From assembly GCF_021654285.1 (NCBI RefSeq), contig NZ_JAKFZS010000005.1, positions 124,001 through 188,000 of the forward strand: DNA of 64,000 bases, in the 5' to 3' direction. A model generated the notes under the pieces. The model ran no database searches, was not told the origin of the DNA, and saw only the letters and a program-made list of their open reading frames with translations. Both the position numbers and the translations under genes were made by a program. Shown in pieces: positions 7,857 through 17,124 of the stretch (the stretch's first letter is position 1; every line of letters starts with the position of its first letter). Source of the stretch: Pseudoalteromonas luteoviolacea (lineage in GTDB: Bacteria > Pseudomonadota > Gammaproteobacteria > Enterobacterales > Alteromonadaceae).

Positions 7857-10094
7857 TTACATCGAGCTGTATTTATCACGTAACTGCTGGCGAACAAATT
7901 CAGCAACCGTGTTAAAGATAAATGTAAAAATAAACAGTACAAAAGCGGCTAAGAATAAAATTCGGTAGTGAGAACTACCCACTTCTGACTCCGGCATTTC
8001 CACAGCAATGTTTGCGGCAAGCGTACGCATACCTTGGAAGATACTCCAATCCATAATTGGCGTATTACCTGTTGCCATCAGTACAATCATAGTCTCACCC
8101 ACAGCACGACCTAAGCCCATCATAACCGCTGAGAAAATACCTGGGCTAGCCGTCAATAGAACCACACGAACCAGTGTCTGCCACTGTGTTGCGCCCAGTG
8201 CTAAGGAGCCGTTTGATAAATGTTTTGGCACACTGAATACTGCGTCTTCAGCAATAGAGAAAATAGTTGGAATCACCGCAAAGCCCATCGCAATACCCAC
8301 AACCAAAGAGTTGCGTTGGTCGAACGTGAGGCCTAATTCATTGGTTAGATACTGACGAACATTGCCGCCAAACATCCAAACTTCAATGCTGTCACTGATT
8401 GCAAAAGACAACCAACCGATGAAAAGCACAACAGGGATAAGTAATATTGAATGCCAGCCATCTGGCAGTAAGTGACGGATTTTCTTCGGCAATTTAGTCC
8501 AGCCAAATGCCGTCGCAAGGATAGAAATCGGCAACAATATCAACAATGCAACGATGGCCGGTAAATGCGCTTCAATCAATGGCGCTAACCAAAGGCCAGC
8601 TAAGAAACCCAAGATCACGGTCGGTAAAGCTTCCATGATCTCTACTGTAGGCTTGACCACTCGACGCAGCTCCGGCGACATGAAATAAGCGGTATAAATG
8701 GCTGCTGACAGCGCAATTGGTACTGCAAATAACATCGCATACATAGCCGCTTTGATCGTACCAAATGAGATTGGCACCAAGGAGAATTTAGACTCAAAGT
8801 CATCACTTGCTGAGGTTGACTGCCAAGTATATGCAGGCTCAGGGTAACCTTCGTACCACACTTCTTGCCACAGTGCGGACCAAGTTACTTCTGGGTGCTC
8901 ATTGTGAAGCTCAACTACGCTCAAAGTCTTGTCAGATAACAACAACGCTGCATTGGAACGAGGTGATACTGCGAAATGCTCAATCGCCCCATCAGTGACT
9001 TTACCTTGCCAAAGGTGCGCTTCACTTGTTGTATAATAAAGCCCTAACTCACCAGTATTGGTCGTGGTAAAGAAAGTACGGCGATAAAACTCACTGAAGA
9101 TATCGACTTGTGCACCTGCGATACTTTCAAATGCGCGGATCTTGGCAAACTGACGCCCGTCATCCGTATTGACTTCAAACCACTGCGATACTTCACCATT
9201 GTCATTACTGATCATCAATGAGTTGGCACCAGCCAATAAGCTCATATTAACCAGATTGGCGTTTTCTTCGTTCGCTGCAAGCAACTGAATCTGCTCTACC
9301 TCATCGGCAAAACGCGTATCAAATACGTAAATCTGGTTTGCCGAGCGAATTAATACACGGGTGGTGTCTGGCGATATCAACATTTCATCAATACGCCCTT
9401 CAATCGGCAATAAGCTGCGCTCAACCGCCCACTCTATTTCGCCAGAGAACATATTCTCCTCTGCACTAAACGAGGCAAAGATAACGCGCTTATCTTCAGT
9501 TTGCGCGATCACGGCGGTTTTATCTTCATAATGACTGAAAGCAAATTGCTTGATAGCTTGACCTTGCTCATCAACGACCAGCTGAACGCCATCTAGCGGA
9601 TAACTCAAGCGCGGCTTCATCACACGCTCATTACCGGGGAATGAGATCAGAAAACTCGGTTTAACTAACTGGACTTGACCATTATCTAAGCCATAGGCAT
9701 ATATACCTAAAAAAGGTGCGCTCTGTGCAAAGCTGTTAACTTGCCCGTCTAACTCAACAGTTAGAGAGCTCAGCTGTTCACCAGACTTATCGCCTTTGAT
9801 TTGATAAAAATCAACTTGCCCTGCACTATCAAGTAGGTAAGCAATTTCAGTTTGCTCTTCCATGCCTAATCCGTAATACGTTTTATTACTTTGAAGAGCT
9901 AATTCCGTGCGTTTAGTCACACTTGCCGATTCAAATATCGGCTGTACAACATAAAGTAAGTAAAAGAAGATCAGAAGCAAAGCAACCAATACCATCACCC
10001 CACCCGAGGTAATGCCAAATTGGGCAAAGCGGTCTTTAAAGAGACGGCTTCTATCCGTTTTGAAGGACGGTTTTTGCGGATTGGAAGTCATCAA
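7857..10094 (-). CDS. pstC: Phosphate ABC transporter permease PstC, long form
   Basis: This 745-residue permease is more than twice the length of E. coli PstC (319). Membrane segment 1 spans about residues 32-52. Roughly 370 residues of predicted periplasmic sequence follow, whose repeating beta-rich pattern suggests a propeller-like fold (inference). The C-terminal third is the conserved permease, with VEIMEALPTVILGFLAG and the EAA-loop LGATQWQTLVRVVLLTASPG. It is the first gene of pstC-A-B-phoU. Its upstream region has a PhoB box and a perfect -10. No pstS is adjacent, so the phosphate-binding protein must be encoded elsewhere. Confidence 0.95.
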   Translation of the reverse strand: MMTSNPQKPSFKTDRSRLFKDRFAQFGITSGGVMVLVALLLIFFYLLYVVQPIFESASVTKRTELALQSNKTYYGLGMEEQTEIAYLLDSAGQVDFYQIKGDKSGEQLSSLTVELDGQVNSFAQSAPFLGIYAYGLDNGQVQLVKPSFLISFPGNERVMKPRLSYPLDGVQLVVDEQGQAIKQFAFSHYEDKTAVIAQTEDKRVIFASFSAEENMFSGEIEWAVERSLLPIEGRIDEMLISPDTTRVLIRSANQIYVFDTRFADEVEQIQLLAANEENANLVNMSLLAGANSLMISNDNGEVSQWFEVNTDDGRQFAKIRAFESIAGAQVDIFSEFYRRTFFTTTNTGELGLYYTTSEAHLWQGKVTDGAIEHFAVSPRSNAALLLSDKTLSVVELHNEHPEVTWSALWQEVWYEGYPEPAYTWQSTSASDDFESKFSLVPISFGTIKAAMYAMLFAVPIALSAAIYTAYFMSPELRRVVKPTVEIMEALPTVILGFLAGLWLAPLIEAHLPAIVALLILLPISILATAFGWTKLPKKIRHLLPDGWHSILLIPVVLFIGWLSFAISDSIEVWMFGGNVRQYLTNELGLTFDQRNSLVVGIAMGFAVIPTIFSIAEDAVFSVPKHLSNGSLALGATQWQTLVRVVLLTASPGIFSAVMMGLGRAVGETMIVLMATGNTPIMDWSIFQGMRTLAANIAVEMPESEVGSSHYRILFLAAFVLFIFTFIFNTVAEFVRQQLRDKYSSM

Positions 10095-10123
10095 AACACC
10101 TTTTTATTATCAAGTTGCGGCGC

Positions 10124-10157
10124 ATTATATTTCATCAAGATGACAGTTATGTTACAT
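10124..10157 (-). promoter_or_regulatory. PhoB box and promoter of the pst operon
   Basis: On the minus strand the sequence ATGTAAC-ATAA-CTGTCAT (10157-10140) fits the two 7-base half-sites with a 4-base spacer of the PhoB box. One half is a perfect CTGTCAT and the other matches 4 of 7. A perfect TATAAT (10129-10124) lies 10 bases further, the spacing expected at PhoB-activated promoters where the box replaces the -35. It is about 45 bases upstream of the pstC start. Confidence 0.8.
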
Positions 10158-10362
10158 CAGCCATGATGAATTTGTTCCTTTTTTTAACTTTTATTACGCC
10201 CGCGCAAATCCTCTTTCGAATGCATTGCGTTTTCATTTGCATTTGTTTACAAAGCAAGCCGTATCTGATTGGAAATATCTCTGACTTTTACTAGCCTTAA
10301 AGGGCGATTAATCGCTTTTCCACCACCGCCATAAAGGCATTTAATAATAAGAGACATGTGAT

Positions 10363-10869
10363 ATGAAGCAGTTAGTATTAACACTTATAGGTAAGGACCG
10401 ACCTGGTCTCGTAGAAGAAATATCTGCCACAATTTTACAGCACCATGGTAACTGGGCGACCAGTAACTTAAGCCATTTAGCTGGTCAATTTGCAGGTATC
10501 GTACTCGTAGAAGTTGCAGAAGAGCATTTACAAGCATTACAAGATGCACTTCATACATTACCAGAGCTTGAGGTCCGCATTGAACACGGCGTGCACAGCA
10601 AGCCAGAAACTCAAATAGAAAAACTCAACTTGGTTATCACGGGCAATGATCGTCCAGGCATTATCCAAGAGCTTTCTACCGTCATTCGTCACAAAGGCGC
10701 AAACATTACGCACCTGAATTCTAGACAGCAAAGCGCACCTAACTGGGGGCTACCAATTTTCAGTGCATTTGCCACTGTCAGCCTACCTCCAGGCATGGAT
10801 AAAGAGCATGTTGTGGACGCATTAGAAGCCATCACCAGTGACCTCATTGTGGATGTTGAACCCGACTAA
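10363..10869 (+). CDS. gcvR: GcvR-like protein with two ACT domains
   Basis: This 168-residue protein is made of two ACT domains. Domain one begins LVLTLIGKDRPGLVEEIS (about residues 3-80) and domain two LNLVITGNDRPGIIQELS (about residues 87-165). This architecture is that of the glycine cleavage system repressor GcvR, which in E. coli binds GcvA and glycine rather than DNA (family knowledge). Several close relatives are simply called ACT-domain proteins, so the gene symbol is tentative. It sits alone on the plus strand between the divergent pst operon and ppk, and its own promoter must lie in the shared 268-base gap. Confidence 0.85.
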   Translation: MKQLVLTLIGKDRPGLVEEISATILQHHGNWATSNLSHLAGQFAGIVLVEVAEEHLQALQDALHTLPELEVRIEHGVHSKPETQIEKLNLVITGNDRPGIIQELSTVIRHKGANITHLNSRQQSAPNWGLPIFSAFATVSLPPGMDKEHVVDALEAITSDLIVDVEPD

Positions 10870-10972
10870 TTTTTGATTTTAAACATACTAACAAATCAAA
10901 TATATTCTACACTCATATGGCAGACAGGTTTAACCACTGCCATATCTTCACTTCTTTACTTGGTTGTACCCG

Positions 10973-11011
10973 CCGTCATATAAGTGTCACATTCTGGACA
11001 TACTCTAGAAT
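10973..11011 (+). promoter_or_regulatory. PhoB box and promoter of ppk-ppx
   Basis: CCGTCAT-ATAA-GTGTCAC (10973-10990) matches the PhoB box consensus (two CTGTCAT-like half-sites, 4-base spacer). The first half matches at 6 of 7. The second differs from CTGTCAC at one base. A plausible -10, TAGAAT, is at 11006-11011. This places the transcript start near 11018 and supports translation from the ATG at 11038. Confidence 0.72.
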
Positions 11012-11037
11012 AAGCTATCGTTACTATGGAATGTAAA

Positions 11038-13125
11038 ATGCACGCACTATCTAGCGACCCCAAAGCAATCAGCTTTTTTGCAAAAGAGCTTAGCTGGCTG
11101 TCATTTAATGAGCGAGTCTTGCAAGAGGCCAAAGATAAAAACAACCCCATCATTGAACGCATCCGTTTTTTAGGGATCTTTTCAAATAACCTTGATGAGT
11201 TTTTTCGCGTGCGTGTTGCCGATGTAAAACGCCGTATCCTGCTGAGTAACCTACCTGATGCCCACTTCGAAGAAAACGAAGCGCTGCTCAATCAAATACA
11301 AAAAAAAGTACTCTCTTTAGGAAAAAAGTTTAATCATATCCATAAGCAAATATTCAATGATTTGAATGCCCATAACATTCATGTCAAGCAGCCTGAAGCG
11401 CTCTCAGACTTCCACAAACAGTGGCTGCGGGATTATTTTAATGATCAGGTTTTACAGCACCTTTCGCCGATTTTGCTTACTGAAAATAGAGACTACTCAG
11501 ACTTAATCAACGATACCATGACCTACTTATTTGTCGAAATGCGTAACGACAACGACAAACATCATCATGCACTGCTAGAGTTGCCCACTGACAGGTTAGA
11601 TCGCTTTGTGATCTTACCGCCAGAAAAAACCCGCAGACAAAAAACCCTGATGTTGCTTGATGATGTCGTTAGGTATCATTTACGTGAGGTGTTTAGTAAC
11701 TTTTTATCGTTTGATCACATCGAGGGGTACGAAATAAAGCTCACTCGCGACGCCGAATACAACTTAGATGATGAATTAGAAGAAGGTCTGCTAGACAAAA
11801 TGTCGAAAGGGCTCAAACAGCGCTTATATGCTGAGCCTGTTCGTCTTACCTATGACGAAGCCATGCCGGACTCCATCATGAAGGTGATGAAAAAACGCTT
11901 GGGCGTAACACATCAAGACGCACTTATTCCCGGAGGCAGCTATCGTAACTTTAGAGACTTTATCGCCTTCCCCAATGTCGGCAGAGGATATTTAGAAAAC
12001 AAGCCTTTACCGCCCTTAAAAAGCAGCGCATTTGATAAACATGACAGCGCTTTCAAGGCGATCTCTGAGCAAGATATATTGCTTTATTATCCATATCACA
12101 CTTTCAATCATATGCTGGAATATGTTCGCCAAGCCGCATTTGATCCCAAAGTCACTCAGATTAAGATCAATATTTACCGAGTAGCCAGTCGTTCACAGCT
12201 AATCGCATCCCTGATCAACGCTGCGAAAAATGGCAAAAAAGTCACTGTGATGGTTGAGCTCAAAGCGCGCTTTGACGAGCAAAACAACATTGAGTGGGCG
12301 AAAATGCTCAGTGAGTATGGCATCAAAGTGATGGTCGGGTTACCGGCCCTTAAGGTGCATAGTAAGCTGTGTGTGATCCACCGCAAAGAGAAGGGGCAAA
12401 TTGTCAAATATGCACACATAGGTACAGGCAACTTCCACGAAAAAACAGCGCGGATCTATACTGATTTCAGCTTGTTTACAAAGCACCCCGATATCTGCAA
12501 TGAATGCGATGATGTCTTTAAATTCATCGAAACGAGCTATCGCCCATTTACTTTTAAGCATCTTATGATCTCACCGCTCAATGCGCGGGAAAAAATATAC
12601 TCGCTCATAGATCAAGAAGTCAAAAATGTACGCGAAGGTAAAGTTGCACGTATCACCGTCAAGGTAAATAATCTGGTCGATAAAGAACTTATTGAAAAGC
12701 TTTACAGTGCGGCGATGGAAGGGGTTAAAATCCGCATGATCATTCGCGGCATGTGTGCCCTAGTTCCCGGCCTTGCAGGGTTCAGCGACAACATTCGCGT
12801 GATCAGCATTGTCGATAGATTCTTAGAGCACCCGCGAGTCATGGTTTTTGAAAATGACGGCAATCCACAGGTGTATATTTCATCCGCAGATTGGATGACC
12901 CGCAATCTAGATCATCGCGTTGAAGTAGGCGTGCCCATCTATGATGAATCACTGAAACAGTTGATCATTGACACGTTAGAGCTACAATTTCGAGACCGTG
13001 TAAAAGCGCGCTTAATAGATAGTGAGCAAAAAAATAACTATGTGAATCGCGGTAATAAAAAGAAGATCCGCTCACAAATCGCCATCTATGATCACATTAA
13101 AAAATGGGAAAGCAGTAGGACTTAA
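11038..13125 (+). CDS. ppk1: Polyphosphate kinase 1
   Basis: This 695-residue Ppk1 reversibly polymerises the gamma phosphate of ATP into polyphosphate. The N-terminus has the family opening FFAKELSWLSFNERVL. The catalytic region carries KVHSKLCVIHRK, which holds the histidine that is phosphorylated in the family, and HIGTGNFHEKTARIYTD. Near the C-terminus are EHPRVMVFEN and SADWMTRNLDHRVEV. An ATG at 11026 is also in frame, but GGA at 11028-11030 is correctly spaced for the ATG at 11038 and the predicted transcript start is near 11018, so the later start is chosen. The ppx start lies one base after the stop codon. Confidence 0.97.
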   Translation: MHALSSDPKAISFFAKELSWLSFNERVLQEAKDKNNPIIERIRFLGIFSNNLDEFFRVRVADVKRRILLSNLPDAHFEENEALLNQIQKKVLSLGKKFNHIHKQIFNDLNAHNIHVKQPEALSDFHKQWLRDYFNDQVLQHLSPILLTENRDYSDLINDTMTYLFVEMRNDNDKHHHALLELPTDRLDRFVILPPEKTRRQKTLMLLDDVVRYHLREVFSNFLSFDHIEGYEIKLTRDAEYNLDDELEEGLLDKMSKGLKQRLYAEPVRLTYDEAMPDSIMKVMKKRLGVTHQDALIPGGSYRNFRDFIAFPNVGRGYLENKPLPPLKSSAFDKHDSAFKAISEQDILLYYPYHTFNHMLEYVRQAAFDPKVTQIKINIYRVASRSQLIASLINAAKNGKKVTVMVELKARFDEQNNIEWAKMLSEYGIKVMVGLPALKVHSKLCVIHRKEKGQIVKYAHIGTGNFHEKTARIYTDFSLFTKHPDICNECDDVFKFIETSYRPFTFKHLMISPLNAREKIYSLIDQEVKNVREGKVARITVKVNNLVDKELIEKLYSAAMEGVKIRMIIRGMCALVPGLAGFSDNIRVISIVDRFLEHPRVMVFENDGNPQVYISSADWMTRNLDHRVEVGVPIYDESLKQLIIDTLELQFRDRVKARLIDSEQKNNYVNRGNKKKIRSQIAIYDHIKKWESSRT

Positions 13126-13126
13126 T

Positions 13127-14614
13127 ATGACAACATACCCTTCTTTTGCAGCCGTTGATTTAGGCTCAAACAGTTTTCATTTAGTGGTTGCAAGGGAGGT
13201 AGATGGTCGATTACAAATACTGCACAAAGAAAAGCAACGAGTCTATTTAGCAGCGGGGCTCGATGAAAATAACCACCTTGATGATGACGCCATTGAACGG
13301 GCACTGCATGTGCTGGCCCAATTTGCGGCGACGCTTAAAGGCTATGAAAAAAAGCACGTCGAAGTCGCTGCAACATATACGCTAAGAAAATGTCAAAACT
13401 TGCGTCATTTCTTAAAGCAAGCAAAGCACGTTTTTCCTTATAAAATTAACGTGATCTCTGGTCAAGAAGAAGCCCGATTAATATACCAAGGCGTTGCGAA
13501 TTATATACATGATGACGGTAATCGACTGGTGATCGATATCGGTGGTGGCAGTACAGAATTGATCATCGGTAAACACCATCATCATAAACTGCTTACCAGT
13601 CGAGATATTGGTTGTGTAACCATGAGCAAACGCTATTTCGATGATGGTAAGTTGACAGAAAAACGCTTTCAAAAAGCAACGATTGAAGCTGAGCAAAATA
13701 TTGAAGCCATCGCTGCAAGCTATCAAAAAATGGGTTGGCAAACTTGTCTTGGCACATCGGGGACCATTAAAACCTTAGTCGCAATCAATGAAGAGTTATT
13801 TGCCAGTAAAACACTCAGTTTGTCCTCTTTATTTCAGATCCAAGCCCACTTTATTGCTGCACAAAAGTTAGAACACGTAGACCTTAAATCACTGCCACCA
13901 GAGAGAAAATCTAGTATTGCTGGTGGACTAGCAGTACTGATTGGTGCGTTTAATCAGCTTAATATGACCGAAATCATATATTGTGACCACTCGTTACGAG
14001 AAGGACTGTTGCATGAACTGGCGCAAAACGATGAGTTTGATATTCGCGCCCGCACCATAGCGTCATTTGCAGATCACTATGCTGTCGATACCGAACATGC
14101 CGCCAATATATGCCAAACCATTAAGCGGCTATTTGACGCGGCCAAAGCACCTTGGCAACTAGAAAGCTTAGATTTAGAAATACTGCGCTGGGCTGTGCAA
14201 TTGCATGAAGTGGGTATCGCGATTAATTCCTCAGGCATACACAAACACAGTGCTTATGTTGTCAGCAATAGTCAATTACCTGGCTTTACCCAAGAGCAAC
14301 AAACACTGCTTGGCGCGCTGATCCGCTTTCATCGCAAAAAGATCAAAAATGTCGACCTCAATGCCCTGATAGAAGTTGAATCACAGCCGCAATTTGCCAA
14401 ATTACTCACACTATTGCGCTTAGCAATTTTATTTCACCAAAAGCGACAAAAAAACCTTGTGCCAGAATATACCATGGTGGTGACCAATCAAACGGTTGAA
14501 TTGATGTTTGAGCAAACTTGGTTTGAGCAGCATTCGTTGTTTGCTGCAGATCTAGAACAAGAGCAAGCCTACTGGAAAAACTTAGTATTATCTCTCAATA
14601 TCGCCACATATTGA
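13127..14614 (+). CDS. ppx: Exopolyphosphatase, Ppx/GppA family
   Basis: This 495-residue enzyme releases phosphate from polyphosphate ends. It shows the ASKHA-fold signatures DLGSNSFHLVV (residues 10-20), DIGGGSTEL and GTSGTIKTL. A C-terminal HD-like helical region follows, as in full-length Ppx/GppA proteins. The frame extends upstream into ppk, but AGGACTTAAT precedes the ATG at 13127, one base after the ppk stop, so this start is clear. Ppx and GppA (pppGpp phosphatase) cannot be separated with certainty from sequence alone; pairing with ppk favours Ppx. Confidence 0.95.
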   Translation: MTTYPSFAAVDLGSNSFHLVVAREVDGRLQILHKEKQRVYLAAGLDENNHLDDDAIERALHVLAQFAATLKGYEKKHVEVAATYTLRKCQNLRHFLKQAKHVFPYKINVISGQEEARLIYQGVANYIHDDGNRLVIDIGGGSTELIIGKHHHHKLLTSRDIGCVTMSKRYFDDGKLTEKRFQKATIEAEQNIEAIAASYQKMGWQTCLGTSGTIKTLVAINEELFASKTLSLSSLFQIQAHFIAAQKLEHVDLKSLPPERKSSIAGGLAVLIGAFNQLNMTEIIYCDHSLREGLLHELAQNDEFDIRARTIASFADHYAVDTEHAANICQTIKRLFDAAKAPWQLESLDLEILRWAVQLHEVGIAINSSGIHKHSAYVVSNSQLPGFTQEQQTLLGALIRFHRKKIKNVDLNALIEVESQPQFAKLLTLLRLAILFHQKRQKNLVPEYTMVVTNQTVELMFEQTWFEQHSLFAADLEQEQAYWKNLVLSLNIATY

Positions 14615-14662
14615 GTGTATATAATCAACCAACGCCATAGTCACAACAATGAAAAGGCAGTG

Positions 14663-15937
14663 CTAGTCGTCTAAGTCATCCCGTGCCACCGCAAACATTT
14701 CATCTCCATAGGCACGGCTTTGAATGATCAAATCAAATAACACCTGTATTTCTGAAGCTGGGCGAATGGCATTTAAAATCAGCTCGGCTTCAGTTAAGTT
14801 GTTGCGCTCTACCTCTATCGCCAGACGCAAGGCACCGCCAATTAAGCCTTTGTAACTTAACAATGCACTACTTAAATCGGGGTCAAGTGAGAACTCATCT
14901 ACCACCACAGAAAGCTCAACATCCAAAATGGCATCTAGGACCGACATCAACCCGATTAGATAACCCTGCTCTGCCATTTCCTCGCCGCCAGGGGCTAAAA
15001 ATAGCTCTAAAAACTTGGCTCGATTGAGCCCTAGTTTGGTTAACTCAGTCGGTTTATCAGCCCCAAGTTCACTCAGCGCAAGCACTTTAACAAATTGACG
15101 AATAGCGTCTTCACCCAAATACACCACAGCTTGTGAAATAGAGCGGATCTCTAGGCGATCTTCACCCGCTTTGGCGTTGGCTAGTCTAAGAACTCGCGCA
15201 GTCAAACTTAAATCCTTTGACACACGCGCTTGTACTTCTTTGAAGCAAAGCGACTTCTTTGCCGTGCAACGCAGTAAATCGAAGACAGCGAGTTTCGAGG
15301 GCTCTACATTGCCATGGTTAAGCATCTCAGGTCTTGCAAAGAAAAAGCCCTGAAAATAATCCGCACCAGCAGCACGAATGAAATTATACTCTTCTTGAGT
15401 TTCTATGCGTTCGACAACAATTTGTAAGTGCGGATACTGGCGTTTAAGTTTTTTCACCATCATCGTCGTTTTGATTATGGGTAGCTCTACTTCTAGTTTA
15501 ACGAAGTCAACCAGCTCTAATAATGGCTGCCATCTAGGGTCACCGTCATAATCATCTAATGCAAATCGATACCCTACCTTTTGCAGTTTATTAACCGTTG
15601 TGGTCAGGCTTTCAATGTCTTGTGAGCGCTCGACAATTTCAACTACTAACCCCTGCGGACTTAATAGTTTGGGCAGCTCCTGAATGAGCGTTTCATCTGA
15701 AAAGTTTACAAATGCCAATGCACCAGCGGCCAATCTATCCAGACCAATAAAAAGCAGTGAATTAAAGAACAAACGCCCGGTGGCCAAACCATCACTTACC
15801 CCACTTGGGAACACATTGTTGTGCGAATCACGATATAGCAACTCATAGGCATGTACTTGCAGTTCGCTATTAAAGATAGCTTGGCGGGCGATATACTGAA
15901 CGGCGCTTTTTTTGACCTTGGCAGTTTCACTACTCAT
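14663..15937 (-). CDS. EAL-HDOD signalling protein (YuxH/CdgJ type)
   Basis: This 424-residue cytoplasmic protein has an N-terminal EAL-like domain (about residues 15-210) and a C-terminal HDOD domain (about 205-400). EAL motifs are altered: YELLYRD replaces EAL, and DDYDGDPRW replaces DDFGTG. VEIVER, VKLEVE and FQGFFFARP remain recognisable. Proteins of this build in Vibrio (CdgJ) and Bacillus (YuxH) affect motility and biofilm, some without enzyme activity (family knowledge). The chosen ATG at 15937 has AAGG six bases upstream; an ATG two codons earlier has almost no SD spacing. It is convergent with ppx. Confidence 0.9.
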   Translation of the reverse strand: MSSETAKVKKSAVQYIARQAIFNSELQVHAYELLYRDSHNNVFPSGVSDGLATGRLFFNSLLFIGLDRLAAGALAFVNFSDETLIQELPKLLSPQGLVVEIVERSQDIESLTTTVNKLQKVGYRFALDDYDGDPRWQPLLELVDFVKLEVELPIIKTTMMVKKLKRQYPHLQIVVERIETQEEYNFIRAAGADYFQGFFFARPEMLNHGNVEPSKLAVFDLLRCTAKKSLCFKEVQARVSKDLSLTARVLRLANAKAGEDRLEIRSISQAVVYLGEDAIRQFVKVLALSELGADKPTELTKLGLNRAKFLELFLAPGGEEMAEQGYLIGLMSVLDAILDVELSVVVDEFSLDPDLSSALLSYKGLIGGALRLAIEVERNNLTEAELILNAIRPASEIQVLFDLIIQSRAYGDEMFAVARDDLDD

Positions 15938-16060
15938 TAACATCCTTCACTCTTGCACGCATTACTGGCATCCATAGCTTCAGCATATGAGAACTTCGCC
16001 AGCGGAGCAAATAAAATCCAACCTGAACTTAATGAAGATCAGGTTGATGTCTAGATTTGA

Positions 16061-16897
16061 TTATTCAGCAACGAGCTCAATACTGCGGAAAAAGCCATCT
16101 TCAGCGGCGAGTTCTTTGACCAGCTCTGGTAAAACAGCATCCATGATGTTTTTCAGCACGTACGGTGGGTTGATCACTATCATGCCAGATGCTGTCATAC
16201 CACGCTCCTCAGTATCCGCAGAGGTCGCTAATTCAAATAATTGAATATTGCGCACACCAGACGCGATTAATTCAGCTTCCATCTGCTCAATGCGTGCTCT
16301 GTCAACCACAGGGTACCAAATCATATAGGTGCCGGAAGTAAAGCTTTTATGTGCTTTTAAGATTGTTTTTACCGCTTTTTGATAATCAGTTTTGATTTCA
16401 TAAGGCGGATCCATCAACACCACTGCTCGACGAGATAAAGGCGGTACTAATCCAAGTAACCCCTTGAAGCCATCTTCACCTTTTACTCTTAAAGAGCGCT
16501 TATGTGCCGTGTTTTTTTGCAGTAACGGTAAATCTTGTGGGTGCAATTCAAAGAACCAACCTTTATCTTGCTTACGTAGGTACTGTTCAGCTACCTTTGG
16601 CGAGCCTGGATAGAAAGCCAATTTTTTATCATTAAACCCTTTTACCATCTCGATGTAACGAATGATCGCGTCATTGTCACCAGCATATTGCATAAGGCGA
16701 CCTATACCGTCTTCAAATTCTTGCGTTTTTTGCGCATCGCTCGACGCCAACTCAAACAGTCCAGCTCCCGAATGCGTATCTATATAGTCGAACGGCTTAT
16801 CCTTACGCGTCATGTAGGACAGCACTTCTGCTAAAACTAAGTGCTTGATAACATCTGCTGGATTACCAGCATGGAAAGAATGTCTATAACTGAGCAT
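16061..16897 (-). CDS. rlmJ: 23S rRNA (adenine-2030-N6)-methyltransferase RlmJ
   Basis: This 278-residue SAM-dependent methyltransferase modifies A2030 of 23S rRNA. It begins with the family's MLSYRHSFHAGNPADVIKH, an N-terminal helical insert typical of RlmJ. It then shows DTHSGAG (SAM site) and the catalytic MDPPYE motif near residue 163. Length and motif order match E. coli RlmJ (280). It is a single gene on the minus strand, with its promoter in the 227-base gap shared with the divergent zapA operon. Confidence 0.95.
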   Translation of the reverse strand: MLSYRHSFHAGNPADVIKHLVLAEVLSYMTRKDKPFDYIDTHSGAGLFELASSDAQKTQEFEDGIGRLMQYAGDNDAIIRYIEMVKGFNDKKLAFYPGSPKVAEQYLRKQDKGWFFELHPQDLPLLQKNTAHKRSLRVKGEDGFKGLLGLVPPLSRRAVVLMDPPYEIKTDYQKAVKTILKAHKSFTSGTYMIWYPVVDRARIEQMEAELIASGVRNIQLFELATSADTEERGMTASGMIVINPPYVLKNIMDAVLPELVKELAAEDGFFRSIELVAE

Positions 16898-17124
16898 ATT
16901 GGCCCTTATTCGCTGACTATAGTGACTTTTTGCGAATTCGTCTCAATTCCAAACGGCCAAAATCCGACCGCTTTAATGAATAACAAATGAACAAAATAAG
17001 AAGTTACCAGAATTATCTCTTAAAACGGCGCAAAAATCAGTATAAAGCTGCGCAAATACTGGTAATAAAGCCCACTTTGCTTTACATTTGCATGACAAAA
17101 CACAGTGATAAGAGCGCATTTAAA

